From: Desulfurivibrio sp.
GTDB taxonomy: Bacteria; Desulfobacterota; Desulfobulbia; Desulfobulbales; SURF-16
Reading direction: 5' to 3'
Assembly (NCBI GenBank): GCA_003605035.1
Contig: QZKJ01000058.1
Span: 1 to 54,832 of the forward strand
Length of the DNA: 54,832 bases
The notes under the pieces were generated by a model. It had not been told where the DNA came from, did no database searches, and worked only from the letters and a program-made list of their open reading frames with translations. The translations under genes were made by a program, and so were the position numbers. Below, piece after piece: positions 32,904-43,602 of this stretch; positions within the stretch are counted from its first letter, which is position 1, and each line of letters starts with the position of its first letter.

Positions 32904-34432
32904 TGGCAACTGATCTAATCATTAATGCAACGTCCTTTGAGATCCGCATTGCCCTGATCGAGCATGGCAATCTGGTGGAATTTTACCTGGAGCGGCCCAC
33001 CGAGAAGGGCCTGGTCGGCAATATCTACAAGGGCAAGGTGGTGCGGGTGCTGCCCGGCATGCAGGCGGCCTTTGTCGATATCGGCCTGGAGCGCACCGGT
33101 TTCCTCTATGTGGATGACATTCACGTCAACCGGGCTGATTTTGAGAAACGCTGCCAGAACCCGGATGAGGACGACTGCTGCTGCCATGAGGCCCCCGAGT
33201 CCCTGGGCAACCGGGTGCCCGGCAAGAGCATCGATGATCTGCTGGTGGAGGGCCAGGAGCTGCTGGTGCAGATCTGCAAGGAACCTATGGGCAGCAAGGG
33301 GGCCAGGCTGACCGGCCATATCACCCTGCCCTGCCGCAACCTGGTTTTCATGCCCATGACCGATCATATCGGCGTGTCACGCAAGATCGAGGATGAGGAG
33401 ATCAGGGAAAAGCTCCGCCATGATATTGAGAAGCTGCGGCCGGCAGGCACCGGCTTTATCGTCAGGACCGTGGCTGAAGCGGCGAGCAACGAGGAGCTTG
33501 AGGCGGACATGGAGTTTCTGCTGCATCTGTGGAGCGAAATTCTGGACAGAACGGGCAAGGCGCCCGGCATGACCCTGGTCTACGAGGATCTGGATATCAT
33601 CCTGCGGGTGGTGCGCGACATCTTCTCGCCGAACATTGACCGGGTGGTGGTGGATGACCGGCGCACCTATGAGCGGGTCATCAATTTTGTCGAAACCTTT
33701 GTGCCCCATCTGCGGCCCAAGGTGCACCATTACGACAGCAGGATCCCGATCTTCACCTCCTACGGGGTGGAGATGGATATCAACCGGGCCCTGGCCAGGA
33801 AGATCTGGTTGCGCTGCGGCGGCTATATCATCATCGAGGCCACCGAGGCCCTTACCGTCATCGACGTCAACACCGGCCGCTATGTGGGCAAGACGGATCT
33901 CGAGGAGACCATCTTCAAGACCAATATGGAGGCGGTGAAGGAGATCGCCTACCAGCTGCGGCTGCGCAACATCGGCGGCATCATCATCATCGACTTTATC
34001 GACATGGAAAGCGAGGAGCACCGGGAGGAGGTCTTCCGGGTGCTGCAGGAGGCGGTCAAAAAGGACAAGAGCCGCATCAATATCCTGAAATTTTCGGAAT
34101 TCGGGCTGATCCAGCTCACCCGCAAGCGCAACCGCGATGATCTGACCCGCCTGATGTGCGAGCCCTGCCCCTGCTGCAACGGGGCGGGCAGGATCAAATC
34201 AGCCCGCACCATCTCCTATGAGATCTTCCGCAGCATTGCCCGGGATGCCGAGAAGTTCAAGGCGCCGACGGTGACCGTCAATGTCAATCCCAAGGTGGCG
34301 GCCCTGATGCTCAAGGATGAGGCGGTTACCATCAAGAACCTGGAGGACGAACTCAGCATGACCCTGATCATCTTCCCCAATCGGGATCTGCATATGGAAA
34401 AATATGAGATCAGCTGGGACACGGGAAAGTAG
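32903..34432 (+). CDS. rng: Ribonuclease G (RNase E/G family)
   Basis: RNase G is an endoribonuclease in rRNA maturation and mRNA decay. The 509 aa protein begins with INATSFEIRIALIEHGNL, has an S1 domain (GLVGNIYKGKVVRVLPGMQ, then AAFVDIGLERTGFLYVDD), a DNase-I-like catalytic domain with the Mg2+-binding Asp residues in TVIDVNTGRYVGK and IIIDFIDM, and the zinc-link CPCCNGAG. The length is that of RNase G and lacks the E-type scaffold tail. An acidic, Cys-rich insert (DEDDCCCHE) in the S1 part is odd. It starts 1 base inside the preceding stop. Confidence 0.95.
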   Translation: MATDLIINATSFEIRIALIEHGNLVEFYLERPTEKGLVGNIYKGKVVRVLPGMQAAFVDIGLERTGFLYVDDIHVNRADFEKRCQNPDEDDCCCHEAPESLGNRVPGKSIDDLLVEGQELLVQICKEPMGSKGARLTGHITLPCRNLVFMPMTDHIGVSRKIEDEEIREKLRHDIEKLRPAGTGFIVRTVAEAASNEELEADMEFLLHLWSEILDRTGKAPGMTLVYEDLDIILRVVRDIFSPNIDRVVVDDRRTYERVINFVETFVPHLRPKVHHYDSRIPIFTSYGVEMDINRALARKIWLRCGGYIIIEATEALTVIDVNTGRYVGKTDLEETIFKTNMEAVKEIAYQLRLRNIGGIIIIDFIDMESEEHREEVFRVLQEAVKKDKSRINILKFSEFGLIQLTRKRNRDDLTRLMCEPCPCCNGAGRIKSARTISYEIFRSIARDAEKFKAPTVTVNVNPKVAALMLKDEAVTIKNLEDELSMTLIIFPNRDLHMEKYEISWDTGK

Positions 34433-34458
34433 GGCAGCATGGGTGGCTGAAGCACTTG

Positions 34459-34521
34459 AAGTGCCTGAAGTGCGCTAAGGTGCGCGACGAAACAACCGGA
34501 GAGGCGCACCTTCAGGCACTT
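34459..34521. repeat. Nonamer-based inverted repeat between convergent genes (AAGTGCCT family)
   Basis: AAGTGCCTGAAG (34459-34470) plus GTGCGC (34480-34485) is the exact complement of GCGCAC-CTTCAGGCACTT (34504-34521), apart from a 9-base bulge TGCGCTAAG on the left. It lies between the 3' ends of rng and the cyclase gene, and its last base is in the cyclase stop codon. It could act as a two-way transcription barrier. It shares unit and right arm with the element at 19166-19256. Confidence 0.85.
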
Positions 34522-36746
34522 TATTTGCTAGTAAAGACAAACACCCCATCCCAGTCCGGCGGCGGCGGGGTGGAGAGGAAAACCTCGATTCTCTCCAGGT
34601 AGAGGCGGTAGAGCCTGCAGTCGTGCTGCCCGCAGAGCTCGTTCATCAGCTGCCGGGCCGCCACAAAATCCTGCCGCTGATAGGCGCCTATCGCCTGCTC
34701 AAAAGTTGCCGCCTCCCGTTGCAGCTCCGCCCCCGGTTCCCCCTCGCAGAGCGGTTCAAAGATGTTGACCGGCAGTTTCCTGCCCTTGACCCGCACCCGG
34801 TCGATAAACCTGCAGAAAAATCCCGGGCCTGCCGCCTCCCTGGTTGCTTCGCTGATCAGGATGCGGCAGCCGTACACCTTGGTCAGTCCCTCCAGGCGGG
34901 AGGCCAGGTTGACGTTGTCACCGAGCACCGTGTAGTCAAAACGCTGGCTGCTGCCGAAATTTCCCACATTCATCTCACCGGTGTTGAGGCCGATGCCGAT
35001 CTCAATCTTTGCCAGCTGCTCCTGCTGCAGTTCCTCCTGCAGCGCCTCCAGCCGTCTGATCGAGGCCAGCGCGGCCCGCACCGCCCTGGCCGCGTGGTCA
35101 CTGGCCGTAAGCGGCGCGCCCCAGATGGCCATGATCGCATCGCCGATATACTTGTCCACCGTGCCGCCGTGTTCCAGCAGCACCGCGCTCATGGCGGTGA
35201 GGTAGCGGTTCATGAAACGGCCCAGCCGGTCTGGGGGCATCTTTTCGGAAATTGACGTGAAATCGCGGATATCACTGAAAAAGACCGTCAAGTTTCGCAC
35301 CTGGCCGGACAGGGAGAGGTTGGCCGGATTTTTAATGATCTCGCTTACCACATCCGGGGAGACGTAGTGGCCGAAGGCATGCCGCAGGAAGCGTTTCTCC
35401 CGGCCGGCAAAAAAGTAGTTGCTCAGGGTCACCACCAGGAAAACCGTGATAATGGTCAGCAGGGGATAGGTGATGCCGATGATCCTGTTGTTGAGAAAAA
35501 AGAAATAGGCGCCGCCGGCGGTGGCCAGCAGGCACAGCAGGCCGGCCAGGGCCCCGGCCAGGGGGGTGGCATAGGCCAGCAGGGCGCTGAGCAAAAGCCC
35601 GCTGACTCCCACCAGGGCATAGGTCATGCCGATTTCCGTGTAGAGATCATAGGTCAGGGGATCGCCGGCCAGCAGATTGTCAATGACCGTGGCCTGGATT
35701 TCCGCCCCCGGAAAGATATTGGCAAAGGGGGTGGCCCGCAGGTCCAGCAGGCCGGCCGCCGAGGTGCCGATCAGCACGAATTTGTCCCGGAGCCGGTCGA
35801 GCTGGCGGCCGGCCAGCACCTCGGCGGCCGGCAGATAGGGAAAGGTCTTCACCGGCCCCCGGTAGTTGACGGTGAGCTGGCCCTGGTCATCGGTCGAGAT
35901 GAATCTGCCGGCCACGGTGACGCCCAGGATGCCTTTTTTTGCCGCGGCCACCTGCCGGGAGAGGTGAATGGTCACCTCCTGTTCCTTAAGGCCCACCCGC
36001 ATGGCCTCCAGGGCCAGGGCAGGGTAGGGTACGCCGTTTAAGGCCATGAAAAGCGGCACCTTGCGGATGGTGCCCGAGGGATCAGGGAAGACATTGAAAA
36101 ATCCCTCGCTTTCCGCCTGGGATATCTCCGGCAGGTTGACGATGGCGTGGCCGGCCTGCAGGAAATTAACCGAGGCGAGCGGGGTGGAGGGCGGATCAAG
36201 GCGGATGACGCAGGAGGGAAAGGGGACATTGGCGGCCAGCCCGGGCTGCGGGCTGGTGCGGAAGACGTAGCCCAGCACGCTGGGCATGGCCGCCAGGCTG
36301 TCGCCCAGGATCAGGTCATGGTCCAGGGCGGGATTGGCGTGCAGGGCGTCGCGTTCCTCGGCGGAGACCGGTGCGCCCAGCAGCTCGATGATGCCGTCCA
36401 GATGATTTTTCGGGGAGGTGCGGTCCGGCTCGGCAAAGACCATGTCAAAGCCGATGACCCTGGCGCCGGCCGCCCGGATCTGCGCGGCCAGCTCGGCCAC
36501 CGTCTTTCTGGGCCAGGGCCACTGGCCGATCCTGGCCAGGCTGCCGTCATCAATGTCGACGATCACCACCTCGCCGCTGACCGGGGTCTTGCCCCGGATG
36601 GTGAACATGAGATCGGTCAGCCGGTTGTCAAAGGCGGTGAGCAGCTGCGGCTTGCGGCTGCCGAAGAGGTAGAAGAGGGCAAGGGCCGCGATCACCACCA
36701 GGCAGCCGATTTTGAAGGGTGAGGGTTTGAGGAGTGCGCGTATCAT
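34521..36746 (-). CDS. CHASE2-domain class III adenylate/guanylate cyclase
   Basis: The 741 aa inner-membrane protein starts with one membrane segment (about 12-30). A periplasmic CHASE2 sensor domain follows (VVIVDIDDGSLARIGQWPWPR, RVIGFDMVFAEPDRT, FVLIGTSAAGLLDLRATPF in overlapping pieces). Then come three close membrane helices (about 375-450). The C-terminal class III nucleotide cyclase domain (about 480-660) has TVFFSDIRDFTSISEKM, DKYIGDAIMAIWGAP and VNLASRLEGLTK. The metal-binding Asp residues are present, so it should make cAMP or cGMP. It is the last gene of a minus-strand trio, 45 bases after the FecR-domain gene. CHASE2 cyclases and FecR proteins are often neighbours, which suggests a joint sensing role. 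Confidence 0.93.
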   Translation of the reverse strand: MIRALLKPSPFKIGCLVVIAALALFYLFGSRKPQLLTAFDNRLTDLMFTIRGKTPVSGEVVIVDIDDGSLARIGQWPWPRKTVAELAAQIRAAGARVIGFDMVFAEPDRTSPKNHLDGIIELLGAPVSAEERDALHANPALDHDLILGDSLAAMPSVLGYVFRTSPQPGLAANVPFPSCVIRLDPPSTPLASVNFLQAGHAIVNLPEISQAESEGFFNVFPDPSGTIRKVPLFMALNGVPYPALALEAMRVGLKEQEVTIHLSRQVAAAKKGILGVTVAGRFISTDDQGQLTVNYRGPVKTFPYLPAAEVLAGRQLDRLRDKFVLIGTSAAGLLDLRATPFANIFPGAEIQATVIDNLLAGDPLTYDLYTEIGMTYALVGVSGLLLSALLAYATPLAGALAGLLCLLATAGGAYFFFLNNRIIGITYPLLTIITVFLVVTLSNYFFAGREKRFLRHAFGHYVSPDVVSEIIKNPANLSLSGQVRNLTVFFSDIRDFTSISEKMPPDRLGRFMNRYLTAMSAVLLEHGGTVDKYIGDAIMAIWGAPLTASDHAARAVRAALASIRRLEALQEELQQEQLAKIEIGIGLNTGEMNVGNFGSSQRFDYTVLGDNVNLASRLEGLTKVYGCRILISEATREAAGPGFFCRFIDRVRVKGRKLPVNIFEPLCEGEPGAELQREAATFEQAIGAYQRQDFVAARQLMNELCGQHDCRLYRLYLERIEVFLSTPPPPDWDGVFVFTSK

Positions 36747-36791
36747 CCGGGTAGCTGGTTGTAATGGGCTGTCAACTCGTGTTTTTATGGC

Positions 36792-39110
36792 TTACCTGGT
36801 GCCGCCGTAAATGCCGGTGTAGCTTTTGCCCGAACTGAACGGGGCATGAAAGTTGCCGGCGATGGAATGTGCCTTGGGACCGTAAAAGGCGCCGTTAAAG
36901 GTGCTGTTCGGCATGATGCCGGCCGGGCCGGTCACCCCGTAGGCCGTGTTGCTGAAGCCGCTGGCGGAGGCGTTGCCGGCCGCACCGCTGTTCACCTTGA
37001 ACTGGAGGCCGTCGAGATTGATCACGCCCTGCACCGCGCTGGCAGCATTGATGTGACCGAAGTCGACGTCGATCTCCACGGTGCCCCGGAGATCGGTGAC
37101 CTGCTGGGCCGCCGCGGGATCAATTTTGCTGGCAAAGGCGGTGCCGCTGTAATGGCCGGTGAAGCTGGTGTTGACCAGCTCATTGACCTCGGCCGCCGGG
37201 GTCGGGGCGCCGGCAATCCAGCGGGAGCCGGGGCCATGGGTGTGGTACTGGGCGCCGCTGGCCGGATCCTGATAGGCGATCTCCCAGTAGCCCCAGGTGA
37301 CGTAATCGCTGATATCAGTCTCACCCGGAGCCGAGGAGACCAGGTAGTTGCCGTATTTTTTCAGGCCGGCGGGCGCGGCTGTCCCGCTGTAAATACAGTC
37401 GCCGGTGGCGCAGCCCAGTTCAGTGGCGAAATTGTCCTCCAGCACCACGGCCGAGGCCAGCGCGCCGCCCAGGTCGATGCCGAGCAGCCGGGCATTGGAG
37501 CCGTTCACATCAAAGGCGGACAGGCTGCCGTTTACGGTGCCGTTGTCCATGTCCATGGTAAAGGCAAAATCGCCGGGGTTCATGTTCATGAATAGCCGTC
37601 TGTCCGCATTGATGGCGGCCATGTTTTCGGATACCCCCACCACGAAACCTTTCCAGGTCGCAACTCCCCGGGGGGAAACCAGGTCGGTCGGGTCCTGCGG
37701 TTCCCGGCTGCCGGCCCCCAGCACGGTCCAGGAGTCATGCAGCGGCTGGTTGGCCGGTTCGATCTCATAACTGCCGCCCGAACCGCTGAAATTGAAAAGC
37801 TCAGAGGCGGCGCCGACAATGGTGCCGCTGGCCGAGCCATGGATTGCCGTGACCAGTGGCGGGTCCGTGGCGACCGCCCCAGGCGGGGTTTGCAGCTCAT
37901 TGCCCAGGATTCTGATATTGGTGAGCAGATTGCCGCTCAGCTTGCCGATAAAGAAGATGGGCGGTTTGCCGGCCTGGCCTTTGATGCGGCCCAGCACCTT
38001 GCCGCTGTGCCAGTTTACTTCCATCCACAGGTCATCATCGATGGTGCCGGTGGTGCCGTCGCTGTTGGTTGAGGTGCCGGTAAGGGTGCCGAAGTAGCTG
38101 GAGATGCCATCCAGCGGCACGGTGACCTCCTCGGGGGTGGAGTCAATGACCGGCGCCGTTTCATTGGGAGGCGGCAGTTCGATCACCGGAGCGTCCACCG
38201 TGGTATCGGTGACCACGGTAGTGAGATCGGCCACCTGGGTGGTATCCCCCTGATCGAGGAGCGCCGGTTCGTCAAGCACCAGTTGCTCAGCCGCCGGCTC
38301 GTCGATCAGTGTTTCCTCCGCCGCAGACTCTGCCGCCGCTGGCGCAGCCCCCTCCTCTTCACCGCTCTCAGAAGACTGCTCCTCCTGGGTGGCGCCCTCT
38401 TCGCCATTATCCTCCCCGGTTTCGCCGGTCTGCTGCTCGTCCTCCTCATCCGCGGCACTCACTTCACTGCTGAAGGCGGCCAGATCCTGCTCGCTCAGTT
38501 TGCGCGGCTGCTCGGGCGCGCTGTTCATGGCGACACTGGTACCGTGGCCCGGTCTGGAAATGGCTACGGTGCCGAAGGGGTTGCTTACCTCAATGCCCTT
38601 GCCGCCCTGGAAAACCACGGAGAGTGAAGATGAGGTCACGGTGCCCGCGTACATGGAGCCGCGGATGCCGATGGTGGCGGCCGGGGTTTCGGTGGTGAAG
38701 TTCTGCGGGGAGGTCTTGGTGATGGCGCCGCCCATCACCCGGAAAACCCCCTCCTTGACCTTGGTTTTCAGGGTGCCCTGGTTTGCCGCCGGCTGCCAGC
38801 GGTATTCGGCGATCTTCATCTCGCTGTTCTGGCCGAGGCTGTAAATGGTATTGTCGGAAAAGAGGATCTGGATGCGGCCGCCTTTGTCTGTTTTGATGGT
38901 GTCCTCTTTATGGATCGGGGACTTCACCGCCAGGGTGCGCATCTCCCCCTTGGCGTTGATGGCCTGCACGCTGCCACGGCAGGCCACCACGGTGGCGGCC
39001 GGCTGGCCGACCTCCTCGGCCAGCACCGTAAGCGGCGCGAGCAGCAGCAGGAGAAGCAGGGCAACAAAGGGTCGGCGGCAGGAGGTGAGCGGGCGGCTGC
39101 TGTTCTTCAT
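36792..39110 (-). CDS. FecR-domain exported protein with C-terminal TbpB-like beta-barrel (candidate Slam/T11SS cargo)
   Basis: The 772 aa protein has a Sec signal peptide (about 1-30, cleavage near VLA-EE; no lipobox) and a FecR domain (about 35-185) with IKTDKGGRIQILFSDNTIYSLG, KVKEGVFRVMGG and TPAATIGIRGSMYAG. A very acidic Glu/Ala/Gln linker (about 190-270) follows, then a large beta-rich part. Its last 130 residues carry VEIDVDFG, STFNGAFYGPKAHSIAGNF and YTGIYGGTR. The FNGxFYGPxAxxIAGxF pattern is that of the TbpB/hemophilin-type eight-stranded barrel found at the C-terminus of Slam (type XI secretion) cargo. ATG 39110, with AAGGA 8 bases upstream, is preferred over 39134. It lies between a Slam-like gene and a cyclase gene. 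Confidence 0.78.
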   Translation of the reverse strand: MKNSSRPLTSCRRPFVALLLLLLLAPLTVLAEEVGQPAATVVACRGSVQAINAKGEMRTLAVKSPIHKEDTIKTDKGGRIQILFSDNTIYSLGQNSEMKIAEYRWQPAANQGTLKTKVKEGVFRVMGGAITKTSPQNFTTETPAATIGIRGSMYAGTVTSSSLSVVFQGGKGIEVSNPFGTVAISRPGHGTSVAMNSAPEQPRKLSEQDLAAFSSEVSAADEEDEQQTGETGEDNGEEGATQEEQSSESGEEEGAAPAAAESAAEETLIDEPAAEQLVLDEPALLDQGDTTQVADLTTVVTDTTVDAPVIELPPPNETAPVIDSTPEEVTVPLDGISSYFGTLTGTSTNSDGTTGTIDDDLWMEVNWHSGKVLGRIKGQAGKPPIFFIGKLSGNLLTNIRILGNELQTPPGAVATDPPLVTAIHGSASGTIVGAASELFNFSGSGGSYEIEPANQPLHDSWTVLGAGSREPQDPTDLVSPRGVATWKGFVVGVSENMAAINADRRLFMNMNPGDFAFTMDMDNGTVNGSLSAFDVNGSNARLLGIDLGGALASAVVLEDNFATELGCATGDCIYSGTAAPAGLKKYGNYLVSSAPGETDISDYVTWGYWEIAYQDPASGAQYHTHGPGSRWIAGAPTPAAEVNELVNTSFTGHYSGTAFASKIDPAAAQQVTDLRGTVEIDVDFGHINAASAVQGVINLDGLQFKVNSGAAGNASASGFSNTAYGVTGPAGIMPNSTFNGAFYGPKAHSIAGNFHAPFSSGKSYTGIYGGTR

Positions 39111-39140
39111 GGCATGGGTCCTTATGTCTGGCACGGATGG

Positions 39141-40439
39141 TCAAAACCCGAAGGTCATGGACAGGGTGATGACATTTTTCCGGTAGGTGTAGATGCTGAT
39201 ATTGGAATCCGATTCAAGATAGGAGTAAACCAGCTGGGCGGAGAGACTGCGGTGGCTGGCCGCGGACTGCCAGAGTAGTCTGGCCAGGCCTGCCTTTAAT
39301 TCCTCGATGGTATCATGGCGGGTGACCAGGAAAAAGGGGTCAACTTCCTTATACTCGCTTTTCTGCACGCCGATGCCGGCGAAAGCGGAGACGGCCTCGG
39401 TCAGCTGCCGTTCGTAGAGCAGGGTCCAGCCGATGCGGTCGTAACCGTACACCCCGGCATCGGCGTCTTCGACTTCCCTGTAAAAGTCGGCGGAGAGGCG
39501 GTTGGGGCCGACCGCCAGCACCGGGTTGACATTGAGCAGATAGTTGGTGGCATCCCGGAATGGCTCATCATAATTGTTTTTTTTCTCAAGACGGCCGCCG
39601 AAGTTGAGGAGCATGGGGCCGGCGGGCAGGGTCAGGGCCGTGGCAAAGCCGATGGATTCCAGATAACGGTCATGCTCCACATCAATATGCTTGGCAACCA
39701 CGCTGTTGCTCCACATGAAGCGGTCGGTCCGCCACACCGGCCCGCTGCCCAGGGCGAAGTAGTAGACATCCAGGTCCTGCTGGTTCTCGTACAGGGCATT
39801 ATAGCTGGTAAAGGTGGTTTTCCAGGAAAATCCCGGCTCTTCAAAGAGATACACATGATTGATGACCGCGGTGGTGTCGTAGATCTGATCGCTTTCCGGA
39901 CTGGCGGAGGGGCCGGTGAGCTGAATGCCCAGGATGGTGTCTGACACCGGTGACTGGTAGACATTGTCATCCCAGTTGACCCCGGCGGTCAGGGCGCCGG
40001 TGACGAAATGCCGCTTTTCCCCTGCCTCGATGGCGGCCAGATAGCGTTCGATGTTTTTCCACACCGGCTCCGGCGGATTGGTGGCCAGCACCTCCCGGAA
40101 ATACTGTTTGGCCATTTCCTTGAAACCGAGCCGGAGGTGGCAGCGGGCGATCTCCAGCTTGACCCGGGTGGCGCCCGGGTCCATGATCAGCACCCGTTCA
40201 AAGGCCATGAGCGCGGTTTCACAGTCACCGAGTTCAAAGGCGGTGCGGCCGAGATAAAAGTTGATGTCCGGATTGGCCGGGTCTGCCAGGAAGGCCCGGT
40301 TCAGATATTGCCGCGCCCCGGCATAGTCGCCGGCGGCAAAGAGCTGTCTGCCCTGTTCAAAATCGGTCGGCGCGGTGCTGGCCGGCACGGGGCAGGGCAG
40401 CAAGAGCATGAGCAGTGAAAAGATGAAAAGAAGACGCAT
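39141..40439 (-). CDS. TPR plus outer-membrane beta-barrel protein, Slam/DUF560-like
   Basis: The 432 aa protein has a signal peptide (about 1-22), two or three TPRs (about 27-125: FEQGRQLFAAGDYAGARQYL, AFELGDCETALMAFERVLIMDPG) and then a long stretch of alternating strands. It ends in SNISIYTYRKNVITLSMTFGF, with the C-terminal Phe typical of outer-membrane barrels. TPR plus barrel, a barrel start at GVNWDDNVY and the SN..Y.Y.R ending fit the Slam (DUF560, type XI secretion) family, which exports barrel-tailed proteins. ATG 40439 with GGGAAAG upstream is chosen over 40601 because it gives a clean signal peptide. The FecR-barrel gene follows after 30 bases. Another TPR-barrel family cannot be excluded without a profile search. 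Confidence 0.68.
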   Translation of the reverse strand: MRLLFIFSLLMLLLPCPVPASTAPTDFEQGRQLFAAGDYAGARQYLNRAFLADPANPDINFYLGRTAFELGDCETALMAFERVLIMDPGATRVKLEIARCHLRLGFKEMAKQYFREVLATNPPEPVWKNIERYLAAIEAGEKRHFVTGALTAGVNWDDNVYQSPVSDTILGIQLTGPSASPESDQIYDTTAVINHVYLFEEPGFSWKTTFTSYNALYENQQDLDVYYFALGSGPVWRTDRFMWSNSVVAKHIDVEHDRYLESIGFATALTLPAGPMLLNFGGRLEKKNNYDEPFRDATNYLLNVNPVLAVGPNRLSADFYREVEDADAGVYGYDRIGWTLLYERQLTEAVSAFAGIGVQKSEYKEVDPFFLVTRHDTIEELKAGLARLLWQSAASHRSLSAQLVYSYLESDSNISIYTYRKNVITLSMTFGF

Positions 40440-40594
40440 CGTGACTTTCCCGGATTGTGAAAGGTGTTCATGGGTATTTCCGTATATACAGGCTAGCAGA
40501 AGGATAGGTAAAAATAAAATATAAATTCCAGCAGGGCAGGTGGGAAAATCTATTCGTGCCGCTGGATGGATTAAAAAACGCAATAAAATCAATC

Positions 40595-40622
40595 TTGACA
40601 AATTTGTCCGTTATGGTATGTA
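40595..40622 (+). promoter_or_regulatory. Sigma-70 promoter of rplU
   Basis: TTGACA (40595-40600), 16 bases, TATGTA (40617-40622) lies about 110 bases before rplU. The -35 box is perfect and the -10 fair. It implies a leader of roughly 100 bases. Confidence 0.6.
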
Positions 40623-40648
40623 TTACCGTTTCCGTGACTTGGATATAA

Positions 40649-40692
40649 CTCCTGCCTGTCGGAGCCGGTTTTGCGTTGGGCCTGTGCAGGAG
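40649..40692 (+). promoter_or_regulatory. Hairpin in the rplU leader
   Basis: CTCCTGC (40649-40655) pairs exactly with GCAGGAG (40686-40692) across a 30-base loop that can itself fold (GCC/GGC matches). Ribosomal protein operons often carry a leader that their own product binds, and this could be an L21-type autoregulatory structure. It matches no leader family I can name with confidence. Confidence 0.4.
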
Positions 40693-40729
40693 ATACAGAT
40701 CATTTTTCGTTTTGGTGTTGGAGGAAGAA

Positions 40730-41041
40730 ATGTACGCTATTATTCGTACCGGCGGTAAACAGTATCAGGTGGCTGCAGGCGAGCGTCTGCGGGTTGAAAA
40801 GCTTGACGGCGAGGTGGGCGATACCGTGGAGTTGAGCGATGTCTTGCTGGTGGCTGAAGGCGATACCGTGAAAATCGGCCAGCCTGCCGTGGCAGGCGCC
40901 AAGGTGACGGCCCGCATCGTGGAACAGGACAAGGCCAAGAAGGTGCTGGTTTTCAAGAAGAAACGCCGCAAAGGCTACCAGCTGATGAAAGGCCATCGTC
41001 AGCCTTTTACCGCTCTGGAAATTAAAGAGATTTCATTATAA
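40730..41041 (+). CDS. rplU: Ribosomal protein bL21
   Basis: bL21 is a 50S protein. The 103 aa product starts MYAIIRTGGKQYQVAAGERL and has KVLVFKKKRRKGYQLMKGHRQPFT, both family signatures. The frame is open upstream to 40676, but ATG 40730 preceded by GGAGG at 40720-40724 gives the true N-terminus. rplU-rpmA-obgE is one of the most conserved bacterial gene orders. Confidence 0.98.
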   Translation: MYAIIRTGGKQYQVAAGERLRVEKLDGEVGDTVELSDVLLVAEGDTVKIGQPAVAGAKVTARIVEQDKAKKVLVFKKKRRKGYQLMKGHRQPFTALEIKEISL

Positions 41042-41109
41042 CGTCAGCGGAGCCGGGGGAAAGTGATGGTCCCCCGCCCCCCGTTTTATTTTATTGAAGA
41101 GGTCAGACA

Positions 41110-41373
41110 GTGGCACATAAGAAAGCAGGTGGCAGTTCAAAGAACGGCAGAGACAGCAATTCCCAGCGGCGCGGGGTAAAGAGATTCGGCGGCCAGGTGG
41201 TCAGGGCCGGCAATATCCTGGTTCGTCAGCTCGGCACCAGAATTCATGCCGGCTCCAATGTGGGACTGGGACGGGATTATACCCTCTATGCCAAGATTGA
41301 CGGCGTGGTCGCCTATGAAAACTTCGGTAAGGATCGCAAAAGGGTCAGCGTTTATCCGGTAGAAGCTGCTTAA
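41110..41373 (+). CDS. rpmA: Ribosomal protein bL27
   Basis: bL27 lies near the peptidyl-transferase centre. The 87 aa protein begins [19 protein letters not shown], so the N-terminus is of the unprocessed type ready to reach the active site. It continues [20 protein letters not shown] and [14 protein letters not shown]. The start is GTG 41110 after GAGGTC. Confidence 0.98.
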   Translation: MAHKKAGGSSKNGRDSNSQRRGVKRFGGQVVRAGNILVRQLGTRIHAGSNVGLGRDYTLYAKIDGVVAYENFGKDRKRVSVYPVEAA

Positions 41374-41381
41374 GTTGCTGA

Positions 41382-43602
<2,221 letters not shown>

